DNA of 64,000 bases from JBEIHX01 sp040381075 (GCA_040381075.1 JBEIHX010000005.1:84360-148359); one strand, 5' to 3'; counted from the first letter of the stretch, positions 25,579 to 36,797 are shown. Notes: generated by a model not told the origin, from the letters alone. Made by a program: numbers and translations.

Positions 25579-27258
25579 ATGTCCGTGGCTGTCGTCGCCA
25601 AACCCGAAGTCGGGGCTGATGTCCATGCGCGCCTGCACGCGCTCGCCGCCATGGCGGACGCCTATGCAGCGCGGGCGAAAGCTGCGGTCGCCGCCAAGGT
25701 GACGCGCAACGGCAAGGTTGACCGGGCCGCGATCGACCGGGAGCAGCATGTGGTGCATGGCTTCGCCTGGGTGGCGACCTATGCCGAGACCCTGCGCCAG
25801 GTCGCCCAATGGGCCGACCGACTTGCCGGCGACGGGGCGTTCGGCGAGGCAGAGGAGCTGCTGGCGCGCGCGCTGGCGGGCGAATACGCCGGCCAGCTTG
25901 TGGGCGGCGTGCCGATGAACCAGGCAGAGATGATCCGACCTGAGGACTTCGACCCGACCGGAGCGATCAACGCCGTGTTCGATCGCGGTCTGATCCTGTC
26001 GCTGCGGGCAGATGCGGACCAGTCCCTGAAGACGCGGATCGCCGAGCTGCTGCGCGATTCCCAGGGCCACGCGACGCTGGAGCGCTCGGGGCTCGAGGAC
26101 ACCTTTGAGATGATCCGCGAGCAGTTTCGCAAGTTTTCCGACGCAAAGGTCGGACCTTTCGCGCACGGCTGGCATTTGCGCGACGAGCTGATCCCGCTCG
26201 AGGTGGTGCGCGAACTCGGTGAACTCGGCGTCTTCGGCCTGACCATCCCTGAGGAGTGGGGCGGCATGGGCCTTGGCAAGACGGCGATGTGCGTTGTGTC
26301 GGAGGAGCTGTCGCGCGGCTACATCGGCGTTGGCTCGCTGGGCACGCGCTCCGAGATCGCCGCCGAGCTGATCCTGACCGGCGGCACCCAGGAGCAGAAG
26401 GCCTACTGGCTGCCGAAGATCGCCTCCGGCGAAGTCCTGCCGACCGCAGTTTTTACCGAGCCGAACACGGGGTCTGACCTTGGGTCGCTGCGCACCCGTG
26501 CGGTGCGCGAAGCAGACGATTACGTGATCACGGGCAACAAGACATGGATCACCCATGCTGCGCGGGCAGACGTGATGACGCTGCTCGCCCGCACGGATCC
26601 GTCGACATCGGACTTCCGCGGCCTGTCGATGTTCCTGGCGCCCAAGCTGCGGGGCGATGACACGACTGATTTTCCCACTCCCGGCATGACGGGCGGCGAG
26701 ATCGAAGTGCTGGGCTACCGCGGCATGAAGGAATACGAGATCGGGTTTGATGGGTTCCGTGTGCCGGCCGCCAACTTGCTCGGAGGCGTTGAAGGCCAGG
26801 GCTTCAAGCATCTCATGGCGACATTTGAGAGCGCGCGCATTCAGACTGCTGCGCGCGCCGTCGGAGTTGCACAATCTGCGCTCGAGTCAGCCCTGCAATA
26901 CGCGCTCGATCGTCAGCAGTTCGGTCAGGCCATCTTTGCGTTTCCGCGCGTGGCCAACAAACTGGCGCTGATGGCTGCGGAGATCATGGCGGCGCGCCAG
27001 ATCACCTATTTTGCCGCGCGCCAGAAGGACTCCGGCAAGCGCTGCGATCTCGAGGCGGGAATGGCGAAGCTGCTTGCGGCGCGGGTGGCCTGGTCGGCGG
27101 CCGACAACGCCGTCCAGGTGCACGGCGGCAATGGCTTCGCGCTGGAATACCCTGTGTCGCGGGTGCTGTGCGACGCGCGGATCCTCAACATCTTTGAGGG
27201 CGCCGGTGAGATCCAGGCGCAGGTGATCGCGCGCCGGCTGCTCGAAGACGGCAACTGA
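25579..27258 (+). CDS. mcd: (2S)-methylsuccinyl-CoA dehydrogenase (ethylmalonyl-CoA pathway)
   Basis: A 559-aa FAD acyl-CoA dehydrogenase with an N-terminal extension of about 150 residues, the feature that separates Mcd from ordinary ~380-aa members. Core motifs: FTEPNTGSDLGSLRTRAV, GNKTWITHAARADVMTLLAR, PTPGMTGGEIEVLGYRGMKE and VQVHGGNGFALEYPVSR. They match Mcd as I recall it from Rhodobacter and Methylobacterium. It oxidises (2S)-methylsuccinyl-CoA to mesaconyl-CoA during acetyl-CoA assimilation. ATG 25579 has GGGAG upstream. The other pathway genes (ccr, ecm, mch) are not in the window. It is convergent with alaS. Confidence 0.88.
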   Translation: MSVAVVAKPEVGADVHARLHALAAMADAYAARAKAAVAAKVTRNGKVDRAAIDREQHVVHGFAWVATYAETLRQVAQWADRLAGDGAFGEAEELLARALAGEYAGQLVGGVPMNQAEMIRPEDFDPTGAINAVFDRGLILSLRADADQSLKTRIAELLRDSQGHATLERSGLEDTFEMIREQFRKFSDAKVGPFAHGWHLRDELIPLEVVRELGELGVFGLTIPEEWGGMGLGKTAMCVVSEELSRGYIGVGSLGTRSEIAAELILTGGTQEQKAYWLPKIASGEVLPTAVFTEPNTGSDLGSLRTRAVREADDYVITGNKTWITHAARADVMTLLARTDPSTSDFRGLSMFLAPKLRGDDTTDFPTPGMTGGEIEVLGYRGMKEYEIGFDGFRVPAANLLGGVEGQGFKHLMATFESARIQTAARAVGVAQSALESALQYALDRQQFGQAIFAFPRVANKLALMAAEIMAARQITYFAARQKDSGKRCDLEAGMAKLLAARVAWSAADNAVQVHGGNGFALEYPVSRVLCDARILNIFEGAGEIQAQVIARRLLEDGN

Positions 27259-27450
27259 TCCGCGTTGCGGGACATGCGCGGGTCGGTCTGCGCGCGGTCT
27301 GGAGCCGCCGCACTGGGCCAGGGCTGCCGCCCCTTCTTGGCCGGGGCGACTGGCCCGGGCCGCTGGGCCAGGTGGACGAAGGGCCCTCGGCTGATGCGCG
27401 CGCCGGCGCCACGCCTCGACATGGCGCCAGCGCGCGGCAGAGGCCCTGCC

Positions 27451-27540
27451 CACCATACCTGCGCCCACCATACCTGCGCCCACACTACCTGCGCCCACAC
27501 TACCTGCGCCCACACTACCTGCGCCCACACTACCTGCGCC
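27451..27540. repeat. 15-bp tandem repeat, six copies
   Basis: Two copies of CACCATACCTGCGCC followed by four of CACACTACCTGCGCC, 90 bp exactly. It lies in the 473-bp gap (27259-27731) between the convergent mcd and alaS genes. Nothing else is recognisable in that gap. Confidence 0.9.
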
Positions 27541-27731
27541 AAGCCACGACGCGCGGCCGGGCGGTGCGCTCGCGTCAATGCACGCCCGCGTCCCGCCTCC
27601 AGGCCTCTGGTAGCGCGGACCAAAGCGATGGCGTCAGCGATGGCCTGATTTCGGCAGCGACCGCACCGGAGCGCCTGACGGCAGGGACCGGGGCGATGTG
27701 CAGCTGGGATACTCACGATGAGCGGCCAGGG

Positions 27732-30392
27732 TCAGCCGGCGAGCACCGCACGAATGGCGGTGAGCGCGTCCTCGGCAGCCTGTCCATTCGGACCGCCCCC
27801 CTGGGCCATGTCCGCGCGGCCACCGCCGCCTTGACCGCCGAGCGCCGCCACGGCTGGCTTGACCAGGTCAACGGCCGAGACCTTGCCTGCAAGATCCTGT
27901 GTGACGCCGACTGCGACAGCCGCCTTGCCGTCAGCAACGCCGATGAAGGCGATGACGCCGGAGTGGATCTCTTTCTTCGCGTCGTCGACGAGGCTGCGCA
28001 GATCCTTTGCTGGAACGCCCGCCAGGACGCGCCCCAGGAACGCAACGCCAGCGACTGTTTCCGGGCCTGCAGGGCTCGCTGACCCGCCGGCCGACTGGGC
28101 GAGCGCAAGTTTGGTTCTGGCGTCGCTGAGTTCGCGCTCAAGGCTGCGGCGCTCTTTGGCCAATGTCGCAACCCGCTCCGGCGTTTCAGCCAGAGGCGAC
28201 TTCAGATCGTCTGCAATCGTGCGCGCGATCGCCGCCTGACGCTTCCAGTGCTCGATGGCGGCCGCCCCCGTTGCAGCCTCGATCCGACGCACTCCGGCCG
28301 AGACGGCGCTCTCGGACAGGATCGCAAAGACAGCGATGTCGCCAGTGCGGGTGACGTGGGTGCCCCCGCACAGTTCAACGGAATATGCTTTCGCGGCGTC
28401 TGCAAGGCTGGCGCCCATGCTCAGGACCCGCACGCTGTCGCCGTACTTCTCACCAAACAGGGCCAGAGCGCCGGCCGCCACCGCGGCCTCGGGGGCCATC
28501 TCACGGGTTTCGGCGGCGCCATTCTGGCGAATGACGGCGTTCACTTCCGCTTCGATGGCGTCGAGCTGGGCCTGCGTTACGCCCTGACCATGGGAGAAAT
28601 CGAAGCGCAGGCGGTCGGCCTCCACGAGCGAGCCCTTCTGGGTCACGTGGGGGCCGAGCACGTGGCGCAGGGCCGCATGCAGGAGGTGTGTGGCGGAATG
28701 ATTGGCGCGCAGACGGCTGCGCCGGTCTGCGTCTATCGTCAACGTGGCCTTGGCCCCAACCGTGATGCGTCCCGCAACGAGCGCACCGATGTGGCCATGG
28801 AGGGCGCCAGCGCGTTTGTGGGTGTCCTCGACCTTGAAAACCGCGCCGTCAGCGAAGGAGATAAGTCCCTTGTCGCCGGCCTGGCCACCGCTTTCTGCGT
28901 AAAAGGGCGTCACATCGAACAGGAGTTCCGCCGGCTGGCCCATCTCGAGGGTGCTGGCTTCGCCGCCGCCGATGAGGATGGCCGCGACGTTCGAACTGGC
29001 GCTGGGCTGATCATAGCCGACGAACCGGGTCGCCCCGAGCCTGTCCTTCAAATGCAGGTAGACAGCATCCGTCGCCACTTCGCCCGAGCTGAAGCCCGCC
29101 GCGCGGGAGGCTTCGCGCTGACGGTCCATCGCGGTTTCAAAGCCTTCAAGGTCAACAGTCTGGCCGCGCCCGCGCAGGATGTCCTGGGTGAGATCGAGGG
29201 GAAAGCCGTAGGTGTCATAAAGCTTGAAGGCGGTTTCACCTGGCAGCGCGCCGCCAGCGGACAGTCGCGCGGCCTCCGCCTCGAGAAGCGCCATGCCATT
29301 GCCGAGCGTGCGCTGAAAGCGTTCCTCCTCCTCGCGCAGGGTCGCCTCAAGCGCAGGGCGGGCCCGCACGAGTTCCGGATAGGCCCCGCCCATCTGCTCG
29401 GCGAGGGTTGCAACCAGCCGGTGCAGCAGCGGTTCTTTCGCGCCGAGCAGATGGGCGTGGCGCATGGCCCGGCGCATGATGCGCCGGAGCACATAGCCGC
29501 GCCCCTCATTTGAGGGGCCAACCCCGTCAGCGATCAGGAAGCAGGACGCGCGCAGGTGATCCGCGATCACACGATGGCTTGCGGCGTGCTCACCGCGCGC
29601 GGCCACTCCTGTCTCTGCCTCGGACGCTGCAATCAGGGCGCGGAAGAGATCGGTATCGTAGTTCGAATGCACGCCCTGCAGCACAGCAGCGATCCGCTCC
29701 AGGCCCATCCCCGTGTCGATCGATGGCTTGGGCAGGGCTATGCGCGTGTTTTCATCGACCTGCTCGAACTGCATGAAGACAAGATTCCAGACTTCGACGA
29801 AGCGGTCGCCGTCTGCATCGGCAGACCCCGGCGGCCCGCCTGGAACCTTGTCGCCGTGATCAAAGAATATCTCTGAGCACGGCCCGCACGGACCGGTCGG
29901 CCCCATCATCCAGAAGTTGTCTGACGTTGGAATACGGATGATGCGGCTTTCAGGCAGTCCTGCAACCTTGCGCCAGATGGCCGCCGCCTGATCGTCATCG
30001 GCGTAGACAGTGACGGTCAGCCGCTTGGGGTCAAGGGCGTAATCCTTCGTCACCAATTCCCAGGCGAACGCAATCGCATCGTCCTTGAAGTAGTCGCCGA
30101 AAGAGAAATTCCCGAGCATCTCGAAGAACGTGTGATGGCGCGCGGTGTAGCCGACATTGTCGAGATCATTGTGCTTGCCGCCGGCGCGGACACACTTCTG
30201 GGACGTGACGGCGCGCGGCGCGGGCGGCTCCTGGGCTCCGGTGAAGATATTCTTGAACTGGACCATGCCCGCGTTGGTGAAGAGCAGGGTCGGATCGTTT
30301 TGCGGCACAAGGGGGCTTGACGCCAGCACCGCATGGCCCTGGCGTTTGAAGTAGTCGAGGAAGGCCGTACGGATCTCGCTCAAGGACGCCAT
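27732..30392 (-). CDS. alaS: Alanyl-tRNA synthetase
   Basis: An 886-aa class II synthetase that charges tRNA-Ala and edits mischarged Ser or Gly. The catalytic domain starts IRTAFLDYFKRQGH and contains FTNAGMVQFKNIFTG and the PTGPCGPCSEIFFD segment. The editing domain has the zinc motif HSATH with the later CGGTH. The C-terminal Gly-rich region ends in GGGGRADMAQGGG, as in most bacteria. ATG 30392 gives the standard MASLSEIR start. It lies downstream of recA on the same strand, as in other alphaproteobacteria, with a putative terminator between. Confidence 0.97.
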   Translation of the reverse strand: MASLSEIRTAFLDYFKRQGHAVLASSPLVPQNDPTLLFTNAGMVQFKNIFTGAQEPPAPRAVTSQKCVRAGGKHNDLDNVGYTARHHTFFEMLGNFSFGDYFKDDAIAFAWELVTKDYALDPKRLTVTVYADDDQAAAIWRKVAGLPESRIIRIPTSDNFWMMGPTGPCGPCSEIFFDHGDKVPGGPPGSADADGDRFVEVWNLVFMQFEQVDENTRIALPKPSIDTGMGLERIAAVLQGVHSNYDTDLFRALIAASEAETGVAARGEHAASHRVIADHLRASCFLIADGVGPSNEGRGYVLRRIMRRAMRHAHLLGAKEPLLHRLVATLAEQMGGAYPELVRARPALEATLREEEERFQRTLGNGMALLEAEAARLSAGGALPGETAFKLYDTYGFPLDLTQDILRGRGQTVDLEGFETAMDRQREASRAAGFSSGEVATDAVYLHLKDRLGATRFVGYDQPSASSNVAAILIGGGEASTLEMGQPAELLFDVTPFYAESGGQAGDKGLISFADGAVFKVEDTHKRAGALHGHIGALVAGRITVGAKATLTIDADRRSRLRANHSATHLLHAALRHVLGPHVTQKGSLVEADRLRFDFSHGQGVTQAQLDAIEAEVNAVIRQNGAAETREMAPEAAVAAGALALFGEKYGDSVRVLSMGASLADAAKAYSVELCGGTHVTRTGDIAVFAILSESAVSAGVRRIEAATGAAAIEHWKRQAAIARTIADDLKSPLAETPERVATLAKERRSLERELSDARTKLALAQSAGGSASPAGPETVAGVAFLGRVLAGVPAKDLRSLVDDAKKEIHSGVIAFIGVADGKAAVAVGVTQDLAGKVSAVDLVKPAVAALGGQGGGGRADMAQGGGPNGQAAEDALTAIRAVLAG

Positions 30393-30613
30393 GGATGGTG
30401 GCTCGCTATGTCTGACGGACTGCGTCAGACCCCTGCGGGGCGCCGACGCGACCAGTGGTTGGGCTCTGCGCGGATGCGCGCGGCGCGGGCGGCGGTTTCG
30501 CCGCCGCACTCCGGCCTGGGCCAGACGCTGCGACGCCACGCGCTTCCTGCGACCGACGATGCGCGTGCTTCACCATCAGCTGGCGAAGCCCCCGCACCCC
30601 CGGGAAGCATCCC
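30393..30613. other. alaS leader region, nothing recognised
   Basis: Together with the terminator and recA tail this forms a 426-bp gap between recA and alaS. I see no conserved leader, T-box or short ORF with family features. Confidence 0.35.
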
Positions 30614-30657
30614 GATATAAAGAGAGGCCGTGGACGCGCCAAGCGCCCACGGCCTCT
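30614..30657 (-). terminator. Putative intrinsic terminator of recA
   Basis: An 11-bp perfect stem (30623-30633 with 30647-30657) around a 13-nt loop. On the minus strand it is followed by CTCTTTATATC, a short T-rich run. It lies about 160 bp after the recA stop. Confidence 0.5.
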
Positions 30658-30818
30658 GCATTTGACGATGAACTGCAGGACATGCAGGCGCCCGGGGCGG
30701 CGGAGCGCAAAACAGGCGCCCGGAGCCGGCTCAGACGCCCACAGGAGCGGCGCAGGCGCATCAGGGTCTGCCTGCCAGGCCCCCCCTGCGAACCTAGCGC
30801 CGCCCGCCGCGTAAGGGC

Positions 30819-31910
<1,092 letters not shown>

Positions 31911-32007
31911 TGGCCGAATCTCCTGATCAGGGTCCCACAGCGCCGGCGCGTTCTCAATCGCTTGACTGCGTCGCCGACCCTGCCCTTGCGTACCGGATTT
32001 GTTCCCG

Positions 32008-32022
32008 GAACACAAGGAGAAC
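32008..32022 (-). promoter_or_regulatory. SOS (LexA) box upstream of recA
   Basis: On the minus strand the sequence is GTTCTCCTTGTGTTC, a perfect GTTC-N7-GTTC, the established LexA site of alphaproteobacteria. It lies in the 437-bp gap 31911-32347, which otherwise holds no gene. Confidence 0.85.
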
Positions 32023-32347
32023 ATTTGCGCGCAGTGGTGAACAATCGGTTAACGCCGCCGCCGCCCCGGAAACGTGATCGCCGGTTCCCCGGGGCATTGC
32101 GCCGCAGCAAACCGGCCCAGGCCCAGCCATTGGCTGCAGGCGGTCATGGCGACCGGGGGCGGCCTCCAAGCCGCTTCACAGGGACTGCTGCGCAGAAACC
32201 GCCGCAGGACGACCGCGGCGGCACGACAGCCTCGAATGGCCCGCCTCGTCAGGGCCGCTGCACCTGTACCGCTGCCCCCGGAAAACCGCGAGCGGACGGG
32301 CTGCCTCGCCTGCTGGGCGGCTGGGTGGGCGGCCTTGCCGGAGGGGC

Positions 32348-35300
32348 CTACGCCGGGCCGTTCGATCCGGCGGCTGCCTGCGGCCCCGGGCCGGCTGCGA
32401 CGTCCGGCCGGCCTTTCTCGAAACGCGCCCGGTAGCGCTGCATAAACCCGTCAAGCAGCCTGACAGCCGAAATCGACCGCACGACGTCGCGCAGTTCGCC
32501 CGGGGCCGGGGCTGCGCGGCTCGCCACCAGTTCAAACGCCTCTGCATGCGGACCTTTCGCCATGGCTGCGCCATGCGAACGGCGCAGTGCGTCAAGCCCA
32601 GGCTGGTCCCCTGACAGGGTGCGCGCGATCGCCAGTCGCAGCACGATGTCTTCCTGCTCCGGCGGCAGCGGATTGTCGCCCGGCGGTGGCGCGAGGCGCG
32701 CAAGTGCGACTTCAGCCGCCTTCCAGTCACGGGTGCGCCACGCAATGTCGGCGCGCAGCCGCCAGGCGTCGGGTTCAGGGTCGGCTTCAATCAGCTCAAG
32801 GGCGGTGTCGAGGCGACCGATTTCGGCAAGAGCGGCGGCTTCCAGACGCCGTCTCTCCCGCAGGAGCCAATCCGGCAGCCGCGGCACGCGCGAATTCCAG
32901 ATCGCCTGTAAGCTTTGTTCAGGCTGTCGATCCATGAGCAGCACAGCCGCGAGATCAGCGGAGACCTGGGCCTTGGCGAGCCCGACCAGACGCTTGTCCG
33001 CCTGATGCTTCAACAGCTCGGCAGCCTGTGGAAGCAGGTCGAAGGCGACAAGACGGTCGGCCAGTTTTCGGATCATGCGATCACCGTCGGCTCCCACCGG
33101 AGTGAGGTCGCGAAACTGGTAGAACAGCCCCAGGGCCTGGATGGGATCAAGCTTGTCCGCATCGCCGTCCAGAAACAGGCGCGCGAAGGTGTCGCTCATA
33201 TCGATGGCGATCCGGCGTGCGGCCGGCCGGGCGCCGGCGCGCGCTGCGGCCGCCTGCATCGCCTCAAGCGCTTCGCGCGGGCGCCCCTGAGCGATGTAGC
33301 TCTGCCCAAGCGCACGCACGATGTCGAGTTCGAGATCGTCCCCCCGCCAGCGCCACCGCAGGGCGTCAAGCGCCTCAACACTCTGCTGCGCGGACATTGT
33401 CTGGGCTGAACCTGTCATGGACGCGAGATGATAGAGCGCGCGCACCGCCGTCGGTTCATTCGAGGACTTTGACAACTCCTCGTAAATCACCCGCGCGGCT
33501 TTGCCGTCGCCGTTCAATTCAGCCAGGCTGGCGCGCAGGAGGCGCGTGCGCTCCAGGTCCTCGCCGACCGGCTTGAGAGCTTCGGCTGCCCGAAGGTTCT
33601 CCTCTGCGCCTGCAGCATCGCCCTGTTCCACTGCCGCTTGCGCGAGCGCCGCAAGGAAACGCCCGCGCCACTTAGGGGCGAAGCGCTTCAGGGCGCCGCG
33701 TCCCGCCTCGAGGTTCTGGCGGGCGTCAATCCAGCGTTCGCCTCTGGCGGCCAGAAGACCGCGCCACAGCGCGGCGGCCGGATCGTCGCGCAGCGGTGGC
33801 GCGGTGAAGTCACGCTCGGCATCGCTTTCCCGCGCCATCAAGAGACTCGCCACGCCGCGCAGCGCCAGAAAACCTGGGTCGCGCTCAAGGGTCGCATCCA
33901 TCCCACGAACAGCGCGCAGCACCGCAAGCGCCTCGGCGCCGAGCTCCTGGGCCACCAGATAGCGGGCGAGACGAAGACGTGCGGCGATGGCGGTTTCAGG
34001 CTGACTGGCGCGCGCTGCGGCGATCTGCAGCATCTCGATTGACTGACGCACTGTCGGCGCCGGACCGCGCGCCCATTGGGCGAAATCAATGACCCCTGGA
34101 AGGTCGGTCTGATTGAGGCTGACTTCAGCCACAGGAGCCCTTGCCGGAAGGGCCGTTTGCGACGCCCGGCGCACGGACACCACGCCCGGCGCGATCAGAA
34201 ACTGCAAATCAGGCGCCAGAGGCTCGAAAACAACGCCGTGCGCAGATGAAATGACCGTCGCCTGGGGAAACTCACGACGTACGCCCACGCCTGCGACGGG
34301 CGCATCCGACAGGGCGATGGCGATCTTTTCATTTGTCTCAGGATCGCTTGCCCAGGCGACAGCACGCACTCCAGGCGAACGGGCCTCAAGGAGCTGACCG
34401 CCTTCCTGCGCTGCGCGCAGCGCGAGGGGAATGGAAGCAGGCCGGCTCCTGACCCGATCGGACACAGTCACCCGCCAGCGCGATTGATCAACCTGCGCGC
34501 TTGCAACAAGGTACGCCGGCGAGATGATGCGCAAACCGCTGACGCCATCGCCGACGACCGGCTCAACATCCAATATCCGCCGCCTGTCCAACTCCTTCAC
34601 GGCGGAGGCGTCGAACCTGGTCTTTGCGTCAAACACCACCCATATGGCGTCGCCACGCCGGAAGACGGCCCCGGCGGCAGGCCCCTTGAAAGCGAAGTCC
34701 AGCGTCACGCCATCCGGCGCCAGTTCGCCGGTAACGCGCATGAGACCGCCGGCAGGCGTAGGGTCCAGGGGGGTTGCGTAACGCGCTTTCAGGACCGGGG
34801 GCGCGGGCGGCGGGCGGGCGGGCATGGCCGCTGTCTTGGGCGTCGTGGCGGCCTGATCTGGCGGCAGAACATCGAGCACGACCGAAGCGCCTTCGGTGAA
34901 GCTGCGCGCGCTGACGCCGTCAGCGAGCCTGAACGTAACGGTCACTCCGCCGCGATCAAGTTTTTGATCCGCTGACAGAATGTTTTTGGGCAACTGCGAG
35001 CGGATTTCGGCGAGATCGATGCGCACCGGGCGTTCAAAGCGCAAACGGGCTTCGCTTCCCGACACCTGCAGGCGATGACGGACAGCTTGCGGCCAGTCGA
35101 ACACAAGCCGGGTGAGATCGGCCACCTGCCCCACAGTGACCGGGATGCGCGGCTGCAGCGTAGGGTCGCTGGCGGCTGCGTCACGCTGCTCCTGCGCTGC
35201 GCGCGCGCGCGCAGCCGCCGCCCGCTCGTCGGCAGCGCGCGGCGAATCGACACCGGCCGGGGCGCCGGAGAAACCCTCCGGCAGTAGATCGATCGCCTGC

Positions 35301-35644
35301 ACATTGTAGGAACGTGACAGGCCCGTGCGCATCGGCCCTGTCAGCGCGACACGCAGCGTTCGCCTGTCGGGATCGACACGCACGTTGGTGACATACGTTG
35401 GAAGATTGCGACGCAGCGCGTCGGTGTTGAGCGTCACCGGTTCGGAAAACCGCACGACCAGAACCCCGCTCGCTGCGGTAGCGCTGACCGTCGGAGGAGC
35501 GTCGGCCCGGGCTTGCGGCCAGGTGATCGCAATCCGCGCGAACCCGCCGTTTTCGCGCGCCGAAATCACACCCGCCGTCTCAGCGACGGCCGGCGTCACC
35601 ACGACGGCGGGCGCGGCGAGCGCGACGAATGCAAAGCGGCGCAC
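32348..35644 (-). CDS. Large secreted AMIN/TPR protein at the end of the fliL operon
   Basis: A 1098-aa protein with a Sec signal peptide (FVALAAPAVVVTPAVAE). The N-terminal third has repeated beta-type segments resembling AMIN domains (FARIAITWP, VLVVRFSEPVTL, and later LTRLVFDWPQAVRHRL). These domains often bind peptidoglycan. The C-terminal half, from about residue 520, is Ala/Leu/Arg-rich helical repeat of TPR type (EQGDAAGAEENLRAAEAL, LGQSYIAQGRPREALEAM). It begins two bases after the motE stop, so it belongs to the fliL-fliM operon and probably acts in the periplasm with the motor. Similar large proteins follow fliM/motE in related bacteria; the exact role is unknown. Confidence 0.75.
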   Translation of the reverse strand: MRRFAFVALAAPAVVVTPAVAETAGVISARENGGFARIAITWPQARADAPPTVSATAASGVLVVRFSEPVTLNTDALRRNLPTYVTNVRVDPDRRTLRVALTGPMRTGLSRSYNVQAIDLLPEGFSGAPAGVDSPRAADERAAAARARAAQEQRDAAASDPTLQPRIPVTVGQVADLTRLVFDWPQAVRHRLQVSGSEARLRFERPVRIDLAEIRSQLPKNILSADQKLDRGGVTVTFRLADGVSARSFTEGASVVLDVLPPDQAATTPKTAAMPARPPPAPPVLKARYATPLDPTPAGGLMRVTGELAPDGVTLDFAFKGPAAGAVFRRGDAIWVVFDAKTRFDASAVKELDRRRILDVEPVVGDGVSGLRIISPAYLVASAQVDQSRWRVTVSDRVRSRPASIPLALRAAQEGGQLLEARSPGVRAVAWASDPETNEKIAIALSDAPVAGVGVRREFPQATVISSAHGVVFEPLAPDLQFLIAPGVVSVRRASQTALPARAPVAEVSLNQTDLPGVIDFAQWARGPAPTVRQSIEMLQIAAARASQPETAIAARLRLARYLVAQELGAEALAVLRAVRGMDATLERDPGFLALRGVASLLMARESDAERDFTAPPLRDDPAAALWRGLLAARGERWIDARQNLEAGRGALKRFAPKWRGRFLAALAQAAVEQGDAAGAEENLRAAEALKPVGEDLERTRLLRASLAELNGDGKAARVIYEELSKSSNEPTAVRALYHLASMTGSAQTMSAQQSVEALDALRWRWRGDDLELDIVRALGQSYIAQGRPREALEAMQAAAARAGARPAARRIAIDMSDTFARLFLDGDADKLDPIQALGLFYQFRDLTPVGADGDRMIRKLADRLVAFDLLPQAAELLKHQADKRLVGLAKAQVSADLAAVLLMDRQPEQSLQAIWNSRVPRLPDWLLRERRRLEAAALAEIGRLDTALELIEADPEPDAWRLRADIAWRTRDWKAAEVALARLAPPPGDNPLPPEQEDIVLRLAIARTLSGDQPGLDALRRSHGAAMAKGPHAEAFELVASRAAPAPGELRDVVRSISAVRLLDGFMQRYRARFEKGRPDVAAGPGPQAAAGSNGPA

Positions 35645-35646
35645 GC

Positions 35647-36393
35647 CTAGCCTCCAGCGCTGCGCGCGGACGACGCCGGCGCGGAGGGTGAACCAACCGT
35701 ATCGACCTGGGCGTTGCGGCGGGCAAGCATCTCGGTGAGCTTCTTCGCCTCAACCGGGGCCATCGCGCCAAGTATGGAGGCAAGCGCCGGCTCTTTCATC
35801 CCGCTGGCGATATCCAGCAGGATCGCCGCGTCAAGCGTCTCGAAGACCCGCGCGGCGTCCTTCGGTTTCATGCGCTGATACATGTTGGAGAGCGCAACGA
35901 GGTCGGCGCTGCGCGCCGTGTCGAGACGGGCTACGGCGGCCTGCACCTTGCCGTCCAACGCCTTCAATTCAGCGATCCGTTCGTTGACCCGCTTTTCAGC
36001 AGCGGCCAGGAGTTGCTCGCGCGTGTCGATGTCGCGCGCGCGCGTCTCGAGGGCCTTGCGACGATCGCCCAGACTTGTGAGGACCTGGATTTCAGCGGCC
36101 GAGAGGCCTGCCTGCTCGGCCAGACTCGGGCCTGGACAGCTTGTCTGCGCTGACGCAGGCGCGGGCGACCCGGATGATGCGAGGCTTTGGCCTGCGGTTT
36201 GCGGGGCGGCGGGCTGCGGGGCGGCGGGTGCAGGCTGGGCCGGCGCGGCTTGGGCAGGCGCAGCCGGCGCAGCGGCAAGCGCGTCGCTCAACGCGTCTCC
36301 GGTCGCGATCACTTTCACCACAAACAGCGCCGCCATGGCGACGATCAGCGGCGGTAAAATCCGTACGCCAATTTTGTGGGTCTGTATCTTCAT
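35647..36393 (-). CDS. MotE-like flagellar protein (MgtE N-terminal-like domain)
   Basis: A 248-aa protein with one N-terminal membrane anchor (ILPPLIVAMAALFVVKVIA), a long Ala/Pro/Gln-rich linker and a coiled coil (residues ~110-170). A C-terminal MgtE-N-like domain contains YQRMKPKDAARVFETLD and AILLDIASGMKEPALASIL. This architecture matches MotE, a periplasmic chaperone of the motor in rhizobia, and related flagellar proteins. ATG 36393 is 17 bp after the previous stop; an adjacent GTG at 36396 is possible. AAGGAGG lies upstream. Confidence 0.75.
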   Translation of the reverse strand: MKIQTHKIGVRILPPLIVAMAALFVVKVIATGDALSDALAAAPAAPAQAAPAQPAPAAPQPAAPQTAGQSLASSGSPAPASAQTSCPGPSLAEQAGLSAAEIQVLTSLGDRRKALETRARDIDTREQLLAAAEKRVNERIAELKALDGKVQAAVARLDTARSADLVALSNMYQRMKPKDAARVFETLDAAILLDIASGMKEPALASILGAMAPVEAKKLTEMLARRNAQVDTVGSPSAPASSARSAGG

Positions 36394-36410
36394 CACTGCG
36401 CCCGCCTCCT

Positions 36411-36797
36411 TCAGACCGGCCACCCGGGCGGCGGCGCCTCGCGCCCGGCCTTGCGCGCCAGCGCACGCGCCGGATCCGACGGCGGCTCCGCAGGAACCTC
36501 ACGCGCCGAAGCGCGGGCCATGCGCGTTTGCAGCACGACGACTTCATCGGCGATCGCACGGGCGTCAGCGATGCGCGCGTCAAGTGCTGCGCCTTCGCTC
36601 TCGCTCGCCGCGCGCAGGCCGCGCACCGCCTGTTCAGCCCGCACAACCGCTGCGTTCAGTTCAGCAGCGGCCTGGGCCCAGCCCTGCGTGCCAGCCCGCA
36701 ACCTGGCCAGACTGGCGTTCAACCGCCAGCAAAATCCGATGGCCGCCAGCAGCAGCACCGCAATCAGACCGTCAAGAACGAGGGCGATGGGGCTCAT
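36411..36797 (-). CDS. DUF6468 flagellar-operon membrane protein (PflI-like)
   Basis: A 128-aa bitopic protein: one N-terminal membrane segment (LVLDGLIAVLLLAAIGFCW), then a coiled-coil-like stretch of Ala/Arg/Glu and a Pro-rich tail. I place it in DUF6468, the family to which I believe the Caulobacter flagellar-positioning protein PflI belongs. The family link is moderately certain; the function here is inference. Its ATG overlaps the fliM stop (ATGA), so it is translationally coupled to fliM. Confidence 0.65.
   Translation of the reverse strand: MSPIALVLDGLIAVLLLAAIGFCWRLNASLARLRAGTQGWAQAAAELNAAVVRAEQAVRGLRAASESEGAALDARIADARAIADEVVVLQTRMARASAREVPAEPPSDPARALARKAGREAPPPGWPV

Noticed and set aside
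27451..27540. Possible CRISPR array
   Set aside because: The units are directly adjacent with no spacers and are too short; it is a simple tandem repeat. The same holds for the other arrays.
27372..28082. Plus-strand frame over the 15-bp array and the alaS 3' end
   Set aside because: Made of repeat translation and alaS antisense; no start signal.
28248..29513. 421-codon plus-strand frame inside alaS
   Set aside because: Antisense of the AlaS editing and C-terminal domains; no independent features.
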